From Tannerellaceae bacterium (GTDB lineage: Bacteria > Bacteroidota > Bacteroidia > Bacteroidales > Tannerellaceae), in assembly GCA_031278605.1 (NCBI GenBank), contig JAITKB010000065.1, positions 1 to 50,278 on the forward strand: DNA of 50,278 nucleotides, in the 5' to 3' direction. Below the pieces are notes generated by a model. It had not been told where the DNA came from and did no database searches. It was given only the letters and a program-made list of their open reading frames with translations. A program made the translations under genes and the position numbers. Positions 27,453-37,141 of the stretch are shown here, in pieces (position 1 is the stretch's first letter; each line of letters begins with the position of its first letter).

Positions 27453-27483
27453 TTGGCAGATATACGGCAAGACCTTAGTTTTG
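27453..27483 (+). promoter_or_regulatory. Strong Bacteroidetes promoter match TTG-N20-TAGTTTTG on the plus strand
   Basis: TTG at 27453-27455, 20-bp spacer, TAGTTTTG at 27476-27483. No plus-strand CDS follows. Confidence 0.6.
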
Positions 27484-27574
27484 CAGCACAATTTTTTTCG
27501 TAGATGAATATTTTAATTAATAGTTAATAGTAGTATTTGTGATTCAATTTAAGTTTAAGGTTAACAAAGTTCCG

Positions 27575-27604
27575 ATTAAAGGATGTCGTGAGGCATCCTT
27601 TAAT
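27575..27604. terminator. Hairpin downstream of the FKBP gene, possibly bidirectional
   Basis: ATTAAAGGATG-TCGTGAGG-CATCCTTTAAT: 11-bp perfect stem, 8-nt loop. The T-tract is weak. Confidence 0.6.
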
Positions 27605-27623
27605 GATTTCATCTCCCTCCGCA

Positions 27624-28202
27624 TTACGGCTCATCAATCCGGGTTACTTCCAATTCAAATACCAGCGTAGAATAAGCGGGGATTGTAACATTCCCCTTGG
27701 CGTCTGTCTGTGCCGTTGTACCATAGCCTAATTCCTGCGGGATCCATATTTCGGCCTTTTCGCCTTCCGTCATATATTGCAGGGCTACCGACCAGCCTTC
27801 TATCACGGCTGCATACCCGTTGGGGTTGCTGGAAGAGTTATAGTTGGCCGCACTGGAGCTGACAGCCACATGGAGCGGCAAGTCATAGCGAATGTCTCTT
27901 TTGTCGAATACCGTGCCGTCCACCAGCGCTCCTTGATAAAAGACCTTCACCCGGCTATTGTAATAGATCCGTTTCCCGTTGCCGGGGTGTATTTGTTTGT
28001 AAAATATCACGCCGTTATTGCTTAAAGCCTTATAGCGTGTATAGGCAGGGTCGTAGATTTTGTCGTTAAACGCTTGTTCGTTAGCCGATTTCCAGGCTTC
28101 ATCTATTGTTGCCTCGTTGTCATCGTCTCCGCAAGAGGGCAGCGACACGCAACAGGCCATCATCCATACTATAAAGAAATACTGTTTCATATGCTCAATC
28201 AT
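27624..28202 (-). CDS. FKBP-type peptidyl-prolyl cis-trans isomerase, lipoprotein
   Basis: 192 aa; lipobox CCVSLPSC; VKVFYQGALVDGTVFDKRD...VIEGWSVALQYMTEGEKAEIWIPQELGYG. Confidence 0.92.
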   Translation of the reverse strand: MIEHMKQYFFIVWMMACCVSLPSCGDDDNEATIDEAWKSANEQAFNDKIYDPAYTRYKALSNNGVIFYKQIHPGNGKRIYYNSRVKVFYQGALVDGTVFDKRDIRYDLPLHVAVSSSAANYNSSSNPNGYAAVIEGWSVALQYMTEGEKAEIWIPQELGYGTTAQTDAKGNVTIPAYSTLVFELEVTRIDEP

Positions 28203-29739
28203 TTATTTTCTTCAACAAGTTCTTTAAACTCACTTTCTCGGCAATTATCCCGGGCAAATTCTCCACAGACACCCGTTCCTGCTCCATGGTATCACGGAAA
28301 CGAATGGTAACCCGGTCATCATTCAAGGTTTCATGGTCGATTGTGATGCAATAAGGCGTGCCGATCGCATCCTGGCGGCGGTAACGTTTGCCGATAGAAT
28401 CCTTCTCGTCATAAAGGCAACGGAAGTCAAAGCGCAACCGATTCCTGATCTCCTCCGCTTTTCCGGGCAGTCCGTCTTTCTTTACCAGGGGGAATACGGC
28501 CAACTGTACGGGCGCCAGGGCCGGCGGAAGTTTCAGCACAACGCGGGTTTCGCCCTGGCCCAACGTTTCTTCGGCGTATGCCCCGGCAATGAGGCTCAGG
28601 AACACCCGGTCCAGCCCAATGGAGGTTTCTACAACGCAGGGAGTGTAGCTTTGTCCTGATTCAGGGTCGAAATACTGCATCTTTTTACCCGAATATTTTT
28701 CATGTTGCCTCAGGTCAAAGTCGCCACGGCTGTGGATCCCTTCCACTTCCTTGAATCCAAAGGGCATTTCAAATTCAATATCCGTGGCGGCGTTGGCGTA
28801 ATGCGCCAGCTTCTCGTGATCGTGGTAGCGGTATTTATCCGGGCCCAGTCCCATGGCTTTGTGCCAGGCCATCCGTAGGGATTTCCACCGGGTGAACCAT
28901 TCCATCTCCTCTCCCGGACGTACGAAGAACTGCATTTCCATCTGCTCGAACTCCCGCATACGGAAGATGAATTGCCGGGCAACGATTTCGTTACGAAACG
29001 CTTTCCCGGTCTGTGCAATGCCGAACGGGATCTTCATCCGTCCCGTTTTCTGTACATTCAGGAAGTTGACGAAAATACCCTGTGCGGTCTCCGGTCGCAG
29101 ATAAACCCGCATAGCCCCCTGGCTTGTCGAACCCATCTCGGTAGAGAACATCAGGTTAAACTGCCTCACTTCCGTCCAATTCCCGGTTCCCGACAGGGGG
29201 CATAGGATCTCCGCATCCACAATAATCTGCCGGAGTTCCTCCAGGTTCGATGCATTCAGCGCCTGGGTGAAACGTGTGTGCGTCTCCCTGCGTTTGGCTT
29301 GGAGTTCCGATACACGGGGATTGGTAGCCCGGTATTCTGTCTCATTGAAGACGTCGCCGTAGCGTTTCGCCGCTTTTTCTATCTCTTTTTGTATCTTCCC
29401 GTCTATTTTCGCCAGGTATTCTTCGATTAATATATCGGCGCGGTAGCGTTTCTTGGAATCCTTATTGTCAATCAGCGGGTCGTTGAAGGCATCCACATGC
29501 CCGGAGGCTTTCCAGATGGAGGGATGCATGAAAACGGCCGAATCAATCCCCACGACGTTCTCATGCAGTAGCGTCATACTGTCCCACCAATATTTCCTGA
29601 TATTATTTTTCAGTTCCACCCCATAGGGTCCGTAATCGTAGACGGCGCCCAATCCGTCGTAAATCTCCGAGGAGGGAAACACAAAACCATATTCTTTGCA
29701 GTGCGATACGATTTTCTTGAAAAGATCTTCCTGTGCCAT
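28195..29739 (-). CDS. glyS: Glycine--tRNA ligase
   Basis: MAQEDLFKKIVSHCKEYGFVFPSSEIYDGLGAVYDYGPYGVELKNNIRKYWW; GTSQG-like, RPETAQGIFVNF, CVVETSIGLDRV. Start set at MAQEDL (29739). Confidence 0.95.
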   Translation of the reverse strand: MAQEDLFKKIVSHCKEYGFVFPSSEIYDGLGAVYDYGPYGVELKNNIRKYWWDSMTLLHENVVGIDSAVFMHPSIWKASGHVDAFNDPLIDNKDSKKRYRADILIEEYLAKIDGKIQKEIEKAAKRYGDVFNETEYRATNPRVSELQAKRRETHTRFTQALNASNLEELRQIIVDAEILCPLSGTGNWTEVRQFNLMFSTEMGSTSQGAMRVYLRPETAQGIFVNFLNVQKTGRMKIPFGIAQTGKAFRNEIVARQFIFRMREFEQMEMQFFVRPGEEMEWFTRWKSLRMAWHKAMGLGPDKYRYHDHEKLAHYANAATDIEFEMPFGFKEVEGIHSRGDFDLRQHEKYSGKKMQYFDPESGQSYTPCVVETSIGLDRVFLSLIAGAYAEETLGQGETRVVLKLPPALAPVQLAVFPLVKKDGLPGKAEEIRNRLRFDFRCLYDEKDSIGKRYRRQDAIGTPYCITIDHETLNDDRVTIRFRDTMEQERVSVENLPGIIAEKVSLKNLLKKIND

Positions 29740-29931
29740 AATGTAAACGTTGTTCAAAAGTTATTCGTAAGGCTGCAAAGTAACTAATTTTTTGATGAAT
29801 CACCGGATTCCCCTGCCGGGAAATTAATACGCAGGCATCGCTCCTGTGTGCGCCGTATCGGTCGCCATCCGCCCCCAGGGCAGGGGAAGGTATGCCGTGG
29901 GGCCCTCCCCCCCAGGGGCCTTGGGGCCAAG

Positions 29932-30042
29932 TCCTATACGGAGGCTACCTGGGTCCTATACGTAGGCCACCTAAGTCCTATACTTAGGCCACCTCAGTCC
30001 TATACGTAGGTAGCCTCAGTCCTATACTTAGGTAGGGGCTGT
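29932..30042. repeat. Tandem array D, exact 22-bp period, unit TCCTATACKTAGGYMRCCTMAG
   Basis: TCCTATAC begins at 29932, 29954, 29976, 29998 and 30020 (every step 22 bp). Contains CCTAAGT-CCTAT-ACTTAGG. Confidence 0.95.
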
Positions 30043-31791
30043 AATTGGGTGGGCCTGGGGGTGATGCTGGATGCTCCCCAGCCGGGACACCCGTTTGGGG
30101 AATTCCTCGTCGGAGACCGTGGCCCGGGCACGCATTTTCATGCGGATGTTGTAAACCGTTTGGGTCGACAGGCCCAATATCTTGGCGATCTTCACACTGC
30201 TGTTGACGCCCAAACGCACCAGGGCGTAAATACGCACCTCCGTACTTAAGCGTTGACGGTGCTCCAGGACGATGCGCTCTTCGGGACGCAACAGGCTATT
30301 CAATTCTTCTACAAAGTTTGGGAAGATAGAGAGAAAGATCCGGTCAAAATGGGAATTCAACTCCGACACCTCATCGTTGGTGGCGAAATCGCCTCCATGG
30401 AGAAGTTTCACCAGGTCGTCCTGCCGGTGAACCTTCAATTGGCGATAAATGCTCTTCTTCCAACCGGTCAACTTGCCGATGTATTCCGAACAGGCGGCAA
30501 AGAGATTGCCGATATATACCTCTTTCAAATAATTGGCGTCATTCAACTGGGCGTTTGTTTCGGCAAGTAACCGCTTACTTTCCGAGAGTGAGGCGTTGGA
30601 GTGTTGCAGCTGGAGCTGCTGCTCGGAGAGTTGGCGGATGGAGGAATCCAACCGTCGGTTGCTACGCTCCAGCTCCAGGCGCAACTTGCTTTGCTCTCGG
30701 AACAAGCGATAAACGACCAGGAGGGCGATGCACATCCCCAGAGCCATAGCCGTGAGAAAGCCCATGAAAATCTGTTGTCGTTGAGCGCCTTCTTCGAGTT
30801 TTTGCACCGTCTCATCATAAATCAGCGCATAGGGTTGTGATAAGGTATAGCCTCGCACCCGGTCCGGATAGTCATCCTGCATACGGATGTGGGCTTTCAT
30901 AAAACGAAGTGCATAGGACAACTCGCCCATCGAGCGGGCCAAATCAGCGACGATCGTCAGCGCCGGCAAGTTTCGACTGACGTGGGAAATGGAGACGCAC
31001 ATCTCCTGAACATGGTATTGAATCGCCTCCTCCGGGTGATTCAACACCGAAGAAAGAATACCCGTGGCAAAGCACAACCGTTCATACCAGGCATCGCCAT
31101 GGTCTAACACACTCACCCTCCGTATTAAGCCTTGACGCACCCGTTCCTTCTTTGCCTCATCCTTTTCCCCCCAGAAACGTCCCCAAAGGTGATAAGACGA
31201 GAGGCTGTCCGGCACGCAAGCCGTCAACGAATCAGCATAAAGATAGAGGTTGTCATGCAACGGAGTGTTGTGGTAGATGGATAATTGCGACCAATAGCGT
31301 ATCTGTTCCACATAGTAATCCGGCAACAGATCTTCCGAAAAAAGCAAGCTTCCGGCTTCCTGCAAGGCGGCTTGACTGTCCTCAAAAAAACCCGCAATGG
31401 AATGGATCCTCGCCATCGACAAATAGGACTCAGCCAACCAGTCATTGCGTTCATTCCTGCGGGCTATCTCCAAGTTTTTCTCCAGGTATACAAAAGCTGA
31501 GTCCGTAATAAAGTTCTCGTACTTTTCAGCAATCAACCGGTTATAGTAATAACGGGCATCTTCGGTGATGGCCTGTGCAGCTTTTCCCTTGAGATTGACC
31601 AGTTCCGCATCCATGTTCCTGCGGAACGCTCCGACTTGACCAAGCGTAGAGTCTAACCTGGCTAAATAGATTTTTACATAGGACCCGGTATCCGGATGAT
31701 GGCTACATCCACCTAGGAAAATATTAAGTCCCCATAACATGACAGTGCAACCGAACGACAATCCATGCAATACATAGTTTCGCATCATTCT
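30028..31791 (-). CDS. DUF6377-like membrane regulator (TPR-like sensor, TM, coiled coil, C-terminal HTH)
   Basis: Start approximated at MMRNYVL. Lipobox-like FLGGC; TM QQIFMGFLTAMALGMCIALLVVYRLF; HTH-like RIYALVRLGVNSSVKIAKILGLSTQTVYNIRMKMRAR. Confidence 0.75.
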   Translation of the reverse strand, partial: RMMRNYVLHGLSFGCTVMLWGLNIFLGGCSHHPDTGSYVKIYLARLDSTLGQVGAFRRNMDAELVNLKGKAAQAITEDARYYYNRLIAEKYENFITDSAFVYLEKNLEIARRNERNDWLAESYLSMARIHSIAGFFEDSQAALQEAGSLLFSEDLLPDYYVEQIRYWSQLSIYHNTPLHDNLYLYADSLTACVPDSLSSYHLWGRFWGEKDEAKKERVRQGLIRRVSVLDHGDAWYERLCFATGILSSVLNHPEEAIQYHVQEMCVSISHVSRNLPALTIVADLARSMGELSYALRFMKAHIRMQDDYPDRVRGYTLSQPYALIYDETVQKLEEGAQRQQIFMGFLTAMALGMCIALLVVYRLFREQSKLRLELERSNRRLDSSIRQLSEQQLQLQHSNASLSESKRLLAETNAQLNDANYLKEVYIGNLFAACSEYIGKLTGWKKSIYRQLKVHRQDDLVKLLHGGDFATNDEVSELNSHFDRIFLSIFPNFVEELNSLLRPEERIVLEHRQRLSTEVRIYALVRLGVNSSVKIAKILGLSTQTVYNIRMKMRARATVSDEEFPKRVSRLGSIQHHPQAHPITAPT

Positions 31792-32184
31792 TAAAGATTT
31801 AAAGGTAGTATGAAATGCAAAAAAACAAATCCTGTGATTTTTGCTTGTAAACATACAATAAAAAAGTTAGTATATCACCCAGGCATAAGCCTTTCCCACG
31901 GTGTGCAAGTTTCAAAAGATATTTCTTCCAACTTACTTTTGTGTTTTCCTTATTTGTTCATAAACAACGGATTCACGTAATTCCCGGTTTACTCTTACCT
32001 ATCCTGTCTATCCTTTAAGCCTTTTCTACCTGGACAAAACCTCATACTATTGAAGCTGAAAACGGATCGCACGGATATGACTTATTTTTTTAACATGATA
32101 TACTATACAATTACAAATTACATGAAGAATTACATGAAGAATTATGAAAGTCCACTTTTACTGTCTGATAACAGGCGTAAAAGA

Positions 32185-35100
32185 ATGAAAAATTGCATTT
32201 TTTGTGTTTGCCTGTTCTGTTCCATTACACTCACAGGCGTTCAGCCTGTTAAAGCCGGCAGGGCTAACTTGCCAATAGATCAGCAAAGCAACAAAAGAAT
32301 CGAAGGGGTAATATCCGATGAATTCGGGGAACCGATCATCGGAGCCAATGTTGTTGTAAAAGGCACTTCGAGCGGAACAGTTACGGATGTAGATGGAAAG
32401 TTCTCGTTAAATGTATCCAATTCGGATGTCTTAGTAATAACCTACGTCAGTTACATGACACGAGAGATTCCTGTCGGAAATCAGACAAGATTTTCTATCA
32501 CCTTGGAAGAAGACACTAAAAACTTAGACGAAGTTGTAGTGATTGGCTATGGAACGACCACGCGAAAGAACTTCACAGGTTCGGTCTCAACATTAAACAC
32601 CTCTGAAGGCGGTATTGCATTAACGGTTCCCAACAATCCGGTCGATATGCTCCGTGGATTGGCACCCGGACTAAGTTTGACGCAAAGCGGTGTAGCCGGC
32701 TCTACGCCTACCATCCAGATTCGTGGGCAGAAGTCTATCAACTCGAGCAGCGGCAACCCGCTGATTGTGCTGAACGGTGTAATCTTCATGGGTACCCTCA
32801 ACGACATCGACCCTGCTACTATTGAGAGCATGAGTGTACTGAAAGATGCCACATCACTGGCAGCATACGGTTCACAGGCCGCCAACGGTGTTATCATGAT
32901 TACCACCAAGAAAGGCGACCTGGGCAAACCAATGATAAACTTCCGCGGATCGGTGGCATTGGTCACTCCGAACTACAAGCCGGACATTCTCGATGGCTAC
33001 CAATATATCGACCGCTACAACACCGTAAAGAGTTACCAGCCGGGCGACGTAAGCTGGATGTCCGATCTGGAAAAGGCGAACTATGATAGGGGTAAACAGA
33101 CCGACTGGTTCGACTATAGCACTCGCAGCGGTGTGCGACAGACTTATTCGTTGAGTGTTTCCGGTGGAACAGAAAACATGGATTATATGGTGAGCGGCTC
33201 TTGGATGGACAACAAGAACTTCATCAAAGGAAATGAATTTATCCGCAAGACGGTGAGTGCCCGCATCAACACCCACGTCAACCAATATATCCGTATAGGT
33301 ACAAACGTCAACTTTGCCACACTTCAGAACGATGGTGTCAGCCCCGGTATAGGTCGTCTCTACTCTCCGTGGGGAGAGCCTTACCTACCCGACGGTTCCA
33401 TGCGCAAGTACATGGTCGAAAATACCAGCGACCAACTAAATCCATTGTGGAACACCTATAATGGAATTGATCGAGAGGTGCGCAACAACTCGCTCACATT
33501 GGGCGGTGAGATAGAAATTCGCCTACCTTGGATTGAAGGCCTGAGCTACAAACTGACCGGTAACTATTCGCTGACGCAAAGCCGGACGCGTAGTTTCACA
33601 CATGAAACGAACCTGATACAGTTTACTGACGGTGATGACTATTCGTCAGCAGTAACAGATAAGTATCTGAACCGTGCTTCGGGCTACATCATCAATTTGC
33701 GTGATCCTTCTTATGTATATGATCATATCCTGACCTACACCAAAGATTTCGACAACCACTGGATCAGCGCTACGCTCGTCTACACACGTGATTCCCAAAA
33801 GCACGAATCGATTAATACTTATGGCGAAGACTTTGCTGAGTTAGGTAATACCACGCTCGGATTCAATGGCTTGAACAATGCTAAAACACAAAAAGTGAAC
33901 GCTATCGAGTATACATTAAAAAACAATGTTGGCTATTTGGGGCGTGTAAATTATTCGTTTAAAGATACGTACCATCTCAATGTTTCCGTTCGACGCGACG
34001 GCAGCTCTGTATTCGGCGCCGATAGGAAGTGGGGAACTTTCCCGGCATTTGGCGTCGCATGGACCCTATCCAGTGAAGAATTCTTTAAGGAAACTGTTCA
34101 CTGGGCCAGGAATACGAAACTGAAAGCCTCTTGGGGGAAAAATGGCAACCAATCGCTGGAGCCTTATGGCACCCTGTCGCGCATGAATATGGGTCAATCG
34201 GGCGGTGTTGGCAACGTTTACTATTTCGATGGCCAGCCCGTGTTTGGACAATCACTCAACACGCTGGGCAATCCGCTTTTAGGGTGGGAAACGACCACTT
34301 CCTGGAACTTCGGCCTCGAGTCGGACTTCCTGAAAGAAGGACGCCTGCACGTCGAAATGGATGCTTACACATCGCGTACTACCGACCAGATTTTTAGCCG
34401 TCAGATTCTTTCCATGGGTTCTGGTATTCCAAGCCAGATGGCCACCATGGGACAAATCAACAATTGGGGTATCGAGGCAACTATCGCTTCACACAACATC
34501 AAGACGAAAGATTTCAAATGGCATTCGTCGCTGATGTTTTCACTGAATCGCAACAAATTGGTAGAATTATACGGCGACGGAAATGATGATATTACCAACC
34601 AGCTATTCCTTGGTAAATCATTAGGTGTCATCTATGGTTACAAATGGATTGGTGTCATTCAGGAAAGCGACACACAATATATGGCAACCAATGGCGGGCA
34701 GCCGGGTGATCCGATGTACACCAATCTCGATGGCAGCGAAGACGGTAGAATCACTCCCGACGACAAAACGATTTTGGGATACAACAAAGAATCATTTCGG
34801 ATAAGTTTGTCCAACACGTTGACCTACAAGAATTGGTCACTCTACTTTTTGTTGAATGGCACATTTAGCGGTGGCGGATATGGAAAGGCGCAAAATAATT
34901 TTGCCTACGGTTCGCAAGACGGCTCTATGGACTACTTAAACTCTAACAATCACTCTTGGTGGACACCTGAAAACAAGAGCAACCAATATGTACGCCCGGG
35001 CTTCGACGTTACGAACAGCGATTTTATCGCCCTGCAGAACTATACGTTTATCCGCTTGCAGGATATCAACCTCTCTTATACCCTGCGTAATCCCAAGTTG

Positions 35101-35256
35101 AAAGAGCTAAGCATAGCCGATATACAATTCTTTATATCAGGTACCAACTTGTTCTGTTTCGCCCCGGACTGGGAATTTTCCGATCCGGAAGTGCGTACCA
35201 GTCGTGGCATGCAGTTGGCGCGCAGCTATTCATTTGGCGTCAACTTTAAGTTTTAA
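32185..35256 (+). CDS. SusC/RagA-type TonB-linked outer membrane protein
   Basis: IEGVISDEFGEPIIGANVVVKGTSSGTVTDVDGKFSLNV, LDEVVVIGYGTTTRKNFTGSV, plug and C-terminal SYSFGVNFKF. Start at MKNCIFCVCLF is likelier than 32050. Confidence 0.95.
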   Translation: MKNCIFCVCLFCSITLTGVQPVKAGRANLPIDQQSNKRIEGVISDEFGEPIIGANVVVKGTSSGTVTDVDGKFSLNVSNSDVLVITYVSYMTREIPVGNQTRFSITLEEDTKNLDEVVVIGYGTTTRKNFTGSVSTLNTSEGGIALTVPNNPVDMLRGLAPGLSLTQSGVAGSTPTIQIRGQKSINSSSGNPLIVLNGVIFMGTLNDIDPATIESMSVLKDATSLAAYGSQAANGVIMITTKKGDLGKPMINFRGSVALVTPNYKPDILDGYQYIDRYNTVKSYQPGDVSWMSDLEKANYDRGKQTDWFDYSTRSGVRQTYSLSVSGGTENMDYMVSGSWMDNKNFIKGNEFIRKTVSARINTHVNQYIRIGTNVNFATLQNDGVSPGIGRLYSPWGEPYLPDGSMRKYMVENTSDQLNPLWNTYNGIDREVRNNSLTLGGEIEIRLPWIEGLSYKLTGNYSLTQSRTRSFTHETNLIQFTDGDDYSSAVTDKYLNRASGYIINLRDPSYVYDHILTYTKDFDNHWISATLVYTRDSQKHESINTYGEDFAELGNTTLGFNGLNNAKTQKVNAIEYTLKNNVGYLGRVNYSFKDTYHLNVSVRRDGSSVFGADRKWGTFPAFGVAWTLSSEEFFKETVHWARNTKLKASWGKNGNQSLEPYGTLSRMNMGQSGGVGNVYYFDGQPVFGQSLNTLGNPLLGWETTTSWNFGLESDFLKEGRLHVEMDAYTSRTTDQIFSRQILSMGSGIPSQMATMGQINNWGIEATIASHNIKTKDFKWHSSLMFSLNRNKLVELYGDGNDDITNQLFLGKSLGVIYGYKWIGVIQESDTQYMATNGGQPGDPMYTNLDGSEDGRITPDDKTILGYNKESFRISLSNTLTYKNWSLYFLLNGTFSGGGYGKAQNNFAYGSQDGSMDYLNSNNHSWWTPENKSNQYVRPGFDVTNSDFIALQNYTFIRLQDINLSYTLRNPKLKELSIADIQFFISGTNLFCFAPDWEFSDPEVRTSRGMQLARSYSFGVNFKF

Positions 35257-35299
35257 TCTAGAAAACAGTTTTGAAAACAATAAAAACAATTTTAAGAAT

Positions 35300-37141
35300 A
35301 TGAAATACTATAAATATCTTTTGATGGGTGTTTTCGCGGCAATCAGCCTCACTGCTTGTGACGATGATGCTTTTCTCACAGAAAACCCCAAAACCATTTA
35401 TACGGTAGACAATGCTTTTGTGAAAAGTAGTCAAGTAGACGCGACTATTTCGCGTGCTTACTACACGATGGCTAAACTTTATGGCTGGGATAACTTTTTC
35501 CTGCAGATGTTCGACCCGTCATACAACCTGCGCCGCAGCAACCTACTGGGCGGACAAGGTGCCGACACCATGGGTGGTGACGGTGACTTGGCTCATGCGA
35601 TGGGCGCTATGGGTGACTTTCAAACCATCAATGCCGACTTCGAGGAGTTTAAACTACTGTGGGATGACCTTTACCAATTAGCGGCACAAGCCAACATGGC
35701 TCTCTATGGCGCTGAACAGGTGCAGTGGGATAGTGAAGCAAGCAAGGCGGCTGCTATCGCACAAGCCCGGTTTTTCCGCGGATGGGCTTATTTGAGACTG
35801 GGCGAATGTTTCGGTGGTGTACCCATCGTATCCGAATACTCTGAAGAGCTGAGGTTCGATTACGAACGCTCCACCCGTGAAGAGACTTACGCCTTCGCCA
35901 TCGAAGATTTTACGGTAGCCTCTACTAATTTACCCGAGTTGCCGCAACAAAACGGCCGCGTGGCACAAGGTGTAGCCAATCATTTCTTAGCCGAAGCTTA
36001 TATAGCACAAGGCACCGAGACAGGCGACAAAAGCAACTTCACCAAAGCGATTGCCGCCGCGCAACGCACTCTTGAGTTGCATCCCATCATGACCAACCGC
36101 TTTGGGGTACGCGCCAATCCGGATGATAAGGATCCGGCCAGGGGTAGCGGTATCGACCCGCTACACCCCAGCATGCCTGTGGCTAATTATAAGGAAAACG
36201 GCAACGTGTTTTACGACCTCTTCCAGATAGGCAACTACAACCGTAGCGAAGGTAATACGGAAGGACTGTTGGTAACACAAAGTCCTACCTACGAGCAATA
36301 CTCCACGATGGGCGGTATCGTTTATGCTTTCGGATTAACCTGCTTCCCCGCTTTCGGAGATGCTGGCGTATGGTCTGACGCATACAAGGCGCAGAATCAG
36401 GATAGCCAGGGGCCTTGGGCATATACGCTTTACGATGGTGGTCGCAGATGCGCCGCACTGGGCGGAGGCACATGGGGCTTGGTGGGTTCTACCAACTATG
36501 TCGATGAAGTGGTTTGGGAAGGACAGTTTACCAATGACATACGTAATGACGAAGTGAATCGTCCGCACCTGATAGTGATGGATCCCAGAAGTCCGCTTTT
36601 TGGTGAACGCGTCACAGAAGAAATGATCACCTCGCCTGCCGTGTTGCAACGTACTTGTTCGAAAGTGGCTTTGCTCGATGGCTGGGGCTGGACACAATTT
36701 CACCAAGGTTGGGGTAGCAGTTATGCCATGCAGTATGGACGTGACTTTTACATGGCTCGTTCCGCTGAAACCTATTTGCTCTTGGCAGAAGCCGAACTTC
36801 GCAACGGTAACATGAGTGCTGCATTAGAAGCTGTCAACACAATCCGCAGCCGTGCACAAGCTTCATACCTCTATTCGTCACTGACACTACGTGACATCCT
36901 CGATGAGCGTGCACGCGAATTGGCATGGGAGGAACATCGTTGGGTAACATTGCTTCGTTGGGATAGCTCGACGGGTAGCAATGAAGATATGAAACATCAG
37001 TTGCAACACTATACGATGTTTGCTAACGACCTGAAAGTGCCTAGTGCCATTGTTCCTAAATGGACCTTATTTCCCATTCCAACAAATGTCATTAATATGA
37101 ACTCTGACGCTCAATTGGCGCAAAATCCAGGTTGGAAATAA
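35300..37141 (+). CDS. SusD/RagB-type nutrient-binding lipoprotein
   Basis: MKYYKYLLMGVFAAISLTACDDDAFLTENP; AAIAQARFFRGWAYLRLGECFGGVPIV; ETYLLLAEAELRNG...AVNTIRSRA. Confidence 0.94.
   Translation: MKYYKYLLMGVFAAISLTACDDDAFLTENPKTIYTVDNAFVKSSQVDATISRAYYTMAKLYGWDNFFLQMFDPSYNLRRSNLLGGQGADTMGGDGDLAHAMGAMGDFQTINADFEEFKLLWDDLYQLAAQANMALYGAEQVQWDSEASKAAAIAQARFFRGWAYLRLGECFGGVPIVSEYSEELRFDYERSTREETYAFAIEDFTVASTNLPELPQQNGRVAQGVANHFLAEAYIAQGTETGDKSNFTKAIAAAQRTLELHPIMTNRFGVRANPDDKDPARGSGIDPLHPSMPVANYKENGNVFYDLFQIGNYNRSEGNTEGLLVTQSPTYEQYSTMGGIVYAFGLTCFPAFGDAGVWSDAYKAQNQDSQGPWAYTLYDGGRRCAALGGGTWGLVGSTNYVDEVVWEGQFTNDIRNDEVNRPHLIVMDPRSPLFGERVTEEMITSPAVLQRTCSKVALLDGWGWTQFHQGWGSSYAMQYGRDFYMARSAETYLLLAEAELRNGNMSAALEAVNTIRSRAQASYLYSSLTLRDILDERARELAWEEHRWVTLLRWDSSTGSNEDMKHQLQHYTMFANDLKVPSAIVPKWTLFPIPTNVINMNSDAQLAQNPGWK

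Noticed and set aside
32107-32151. 12-bp direct repeat ATTACATGAAGA x2 before SusC as a phase-variation switch
   Set aside because: Only two copies, in frame (NYMKNYMKNY), and probably upstream of the true start at 32185.
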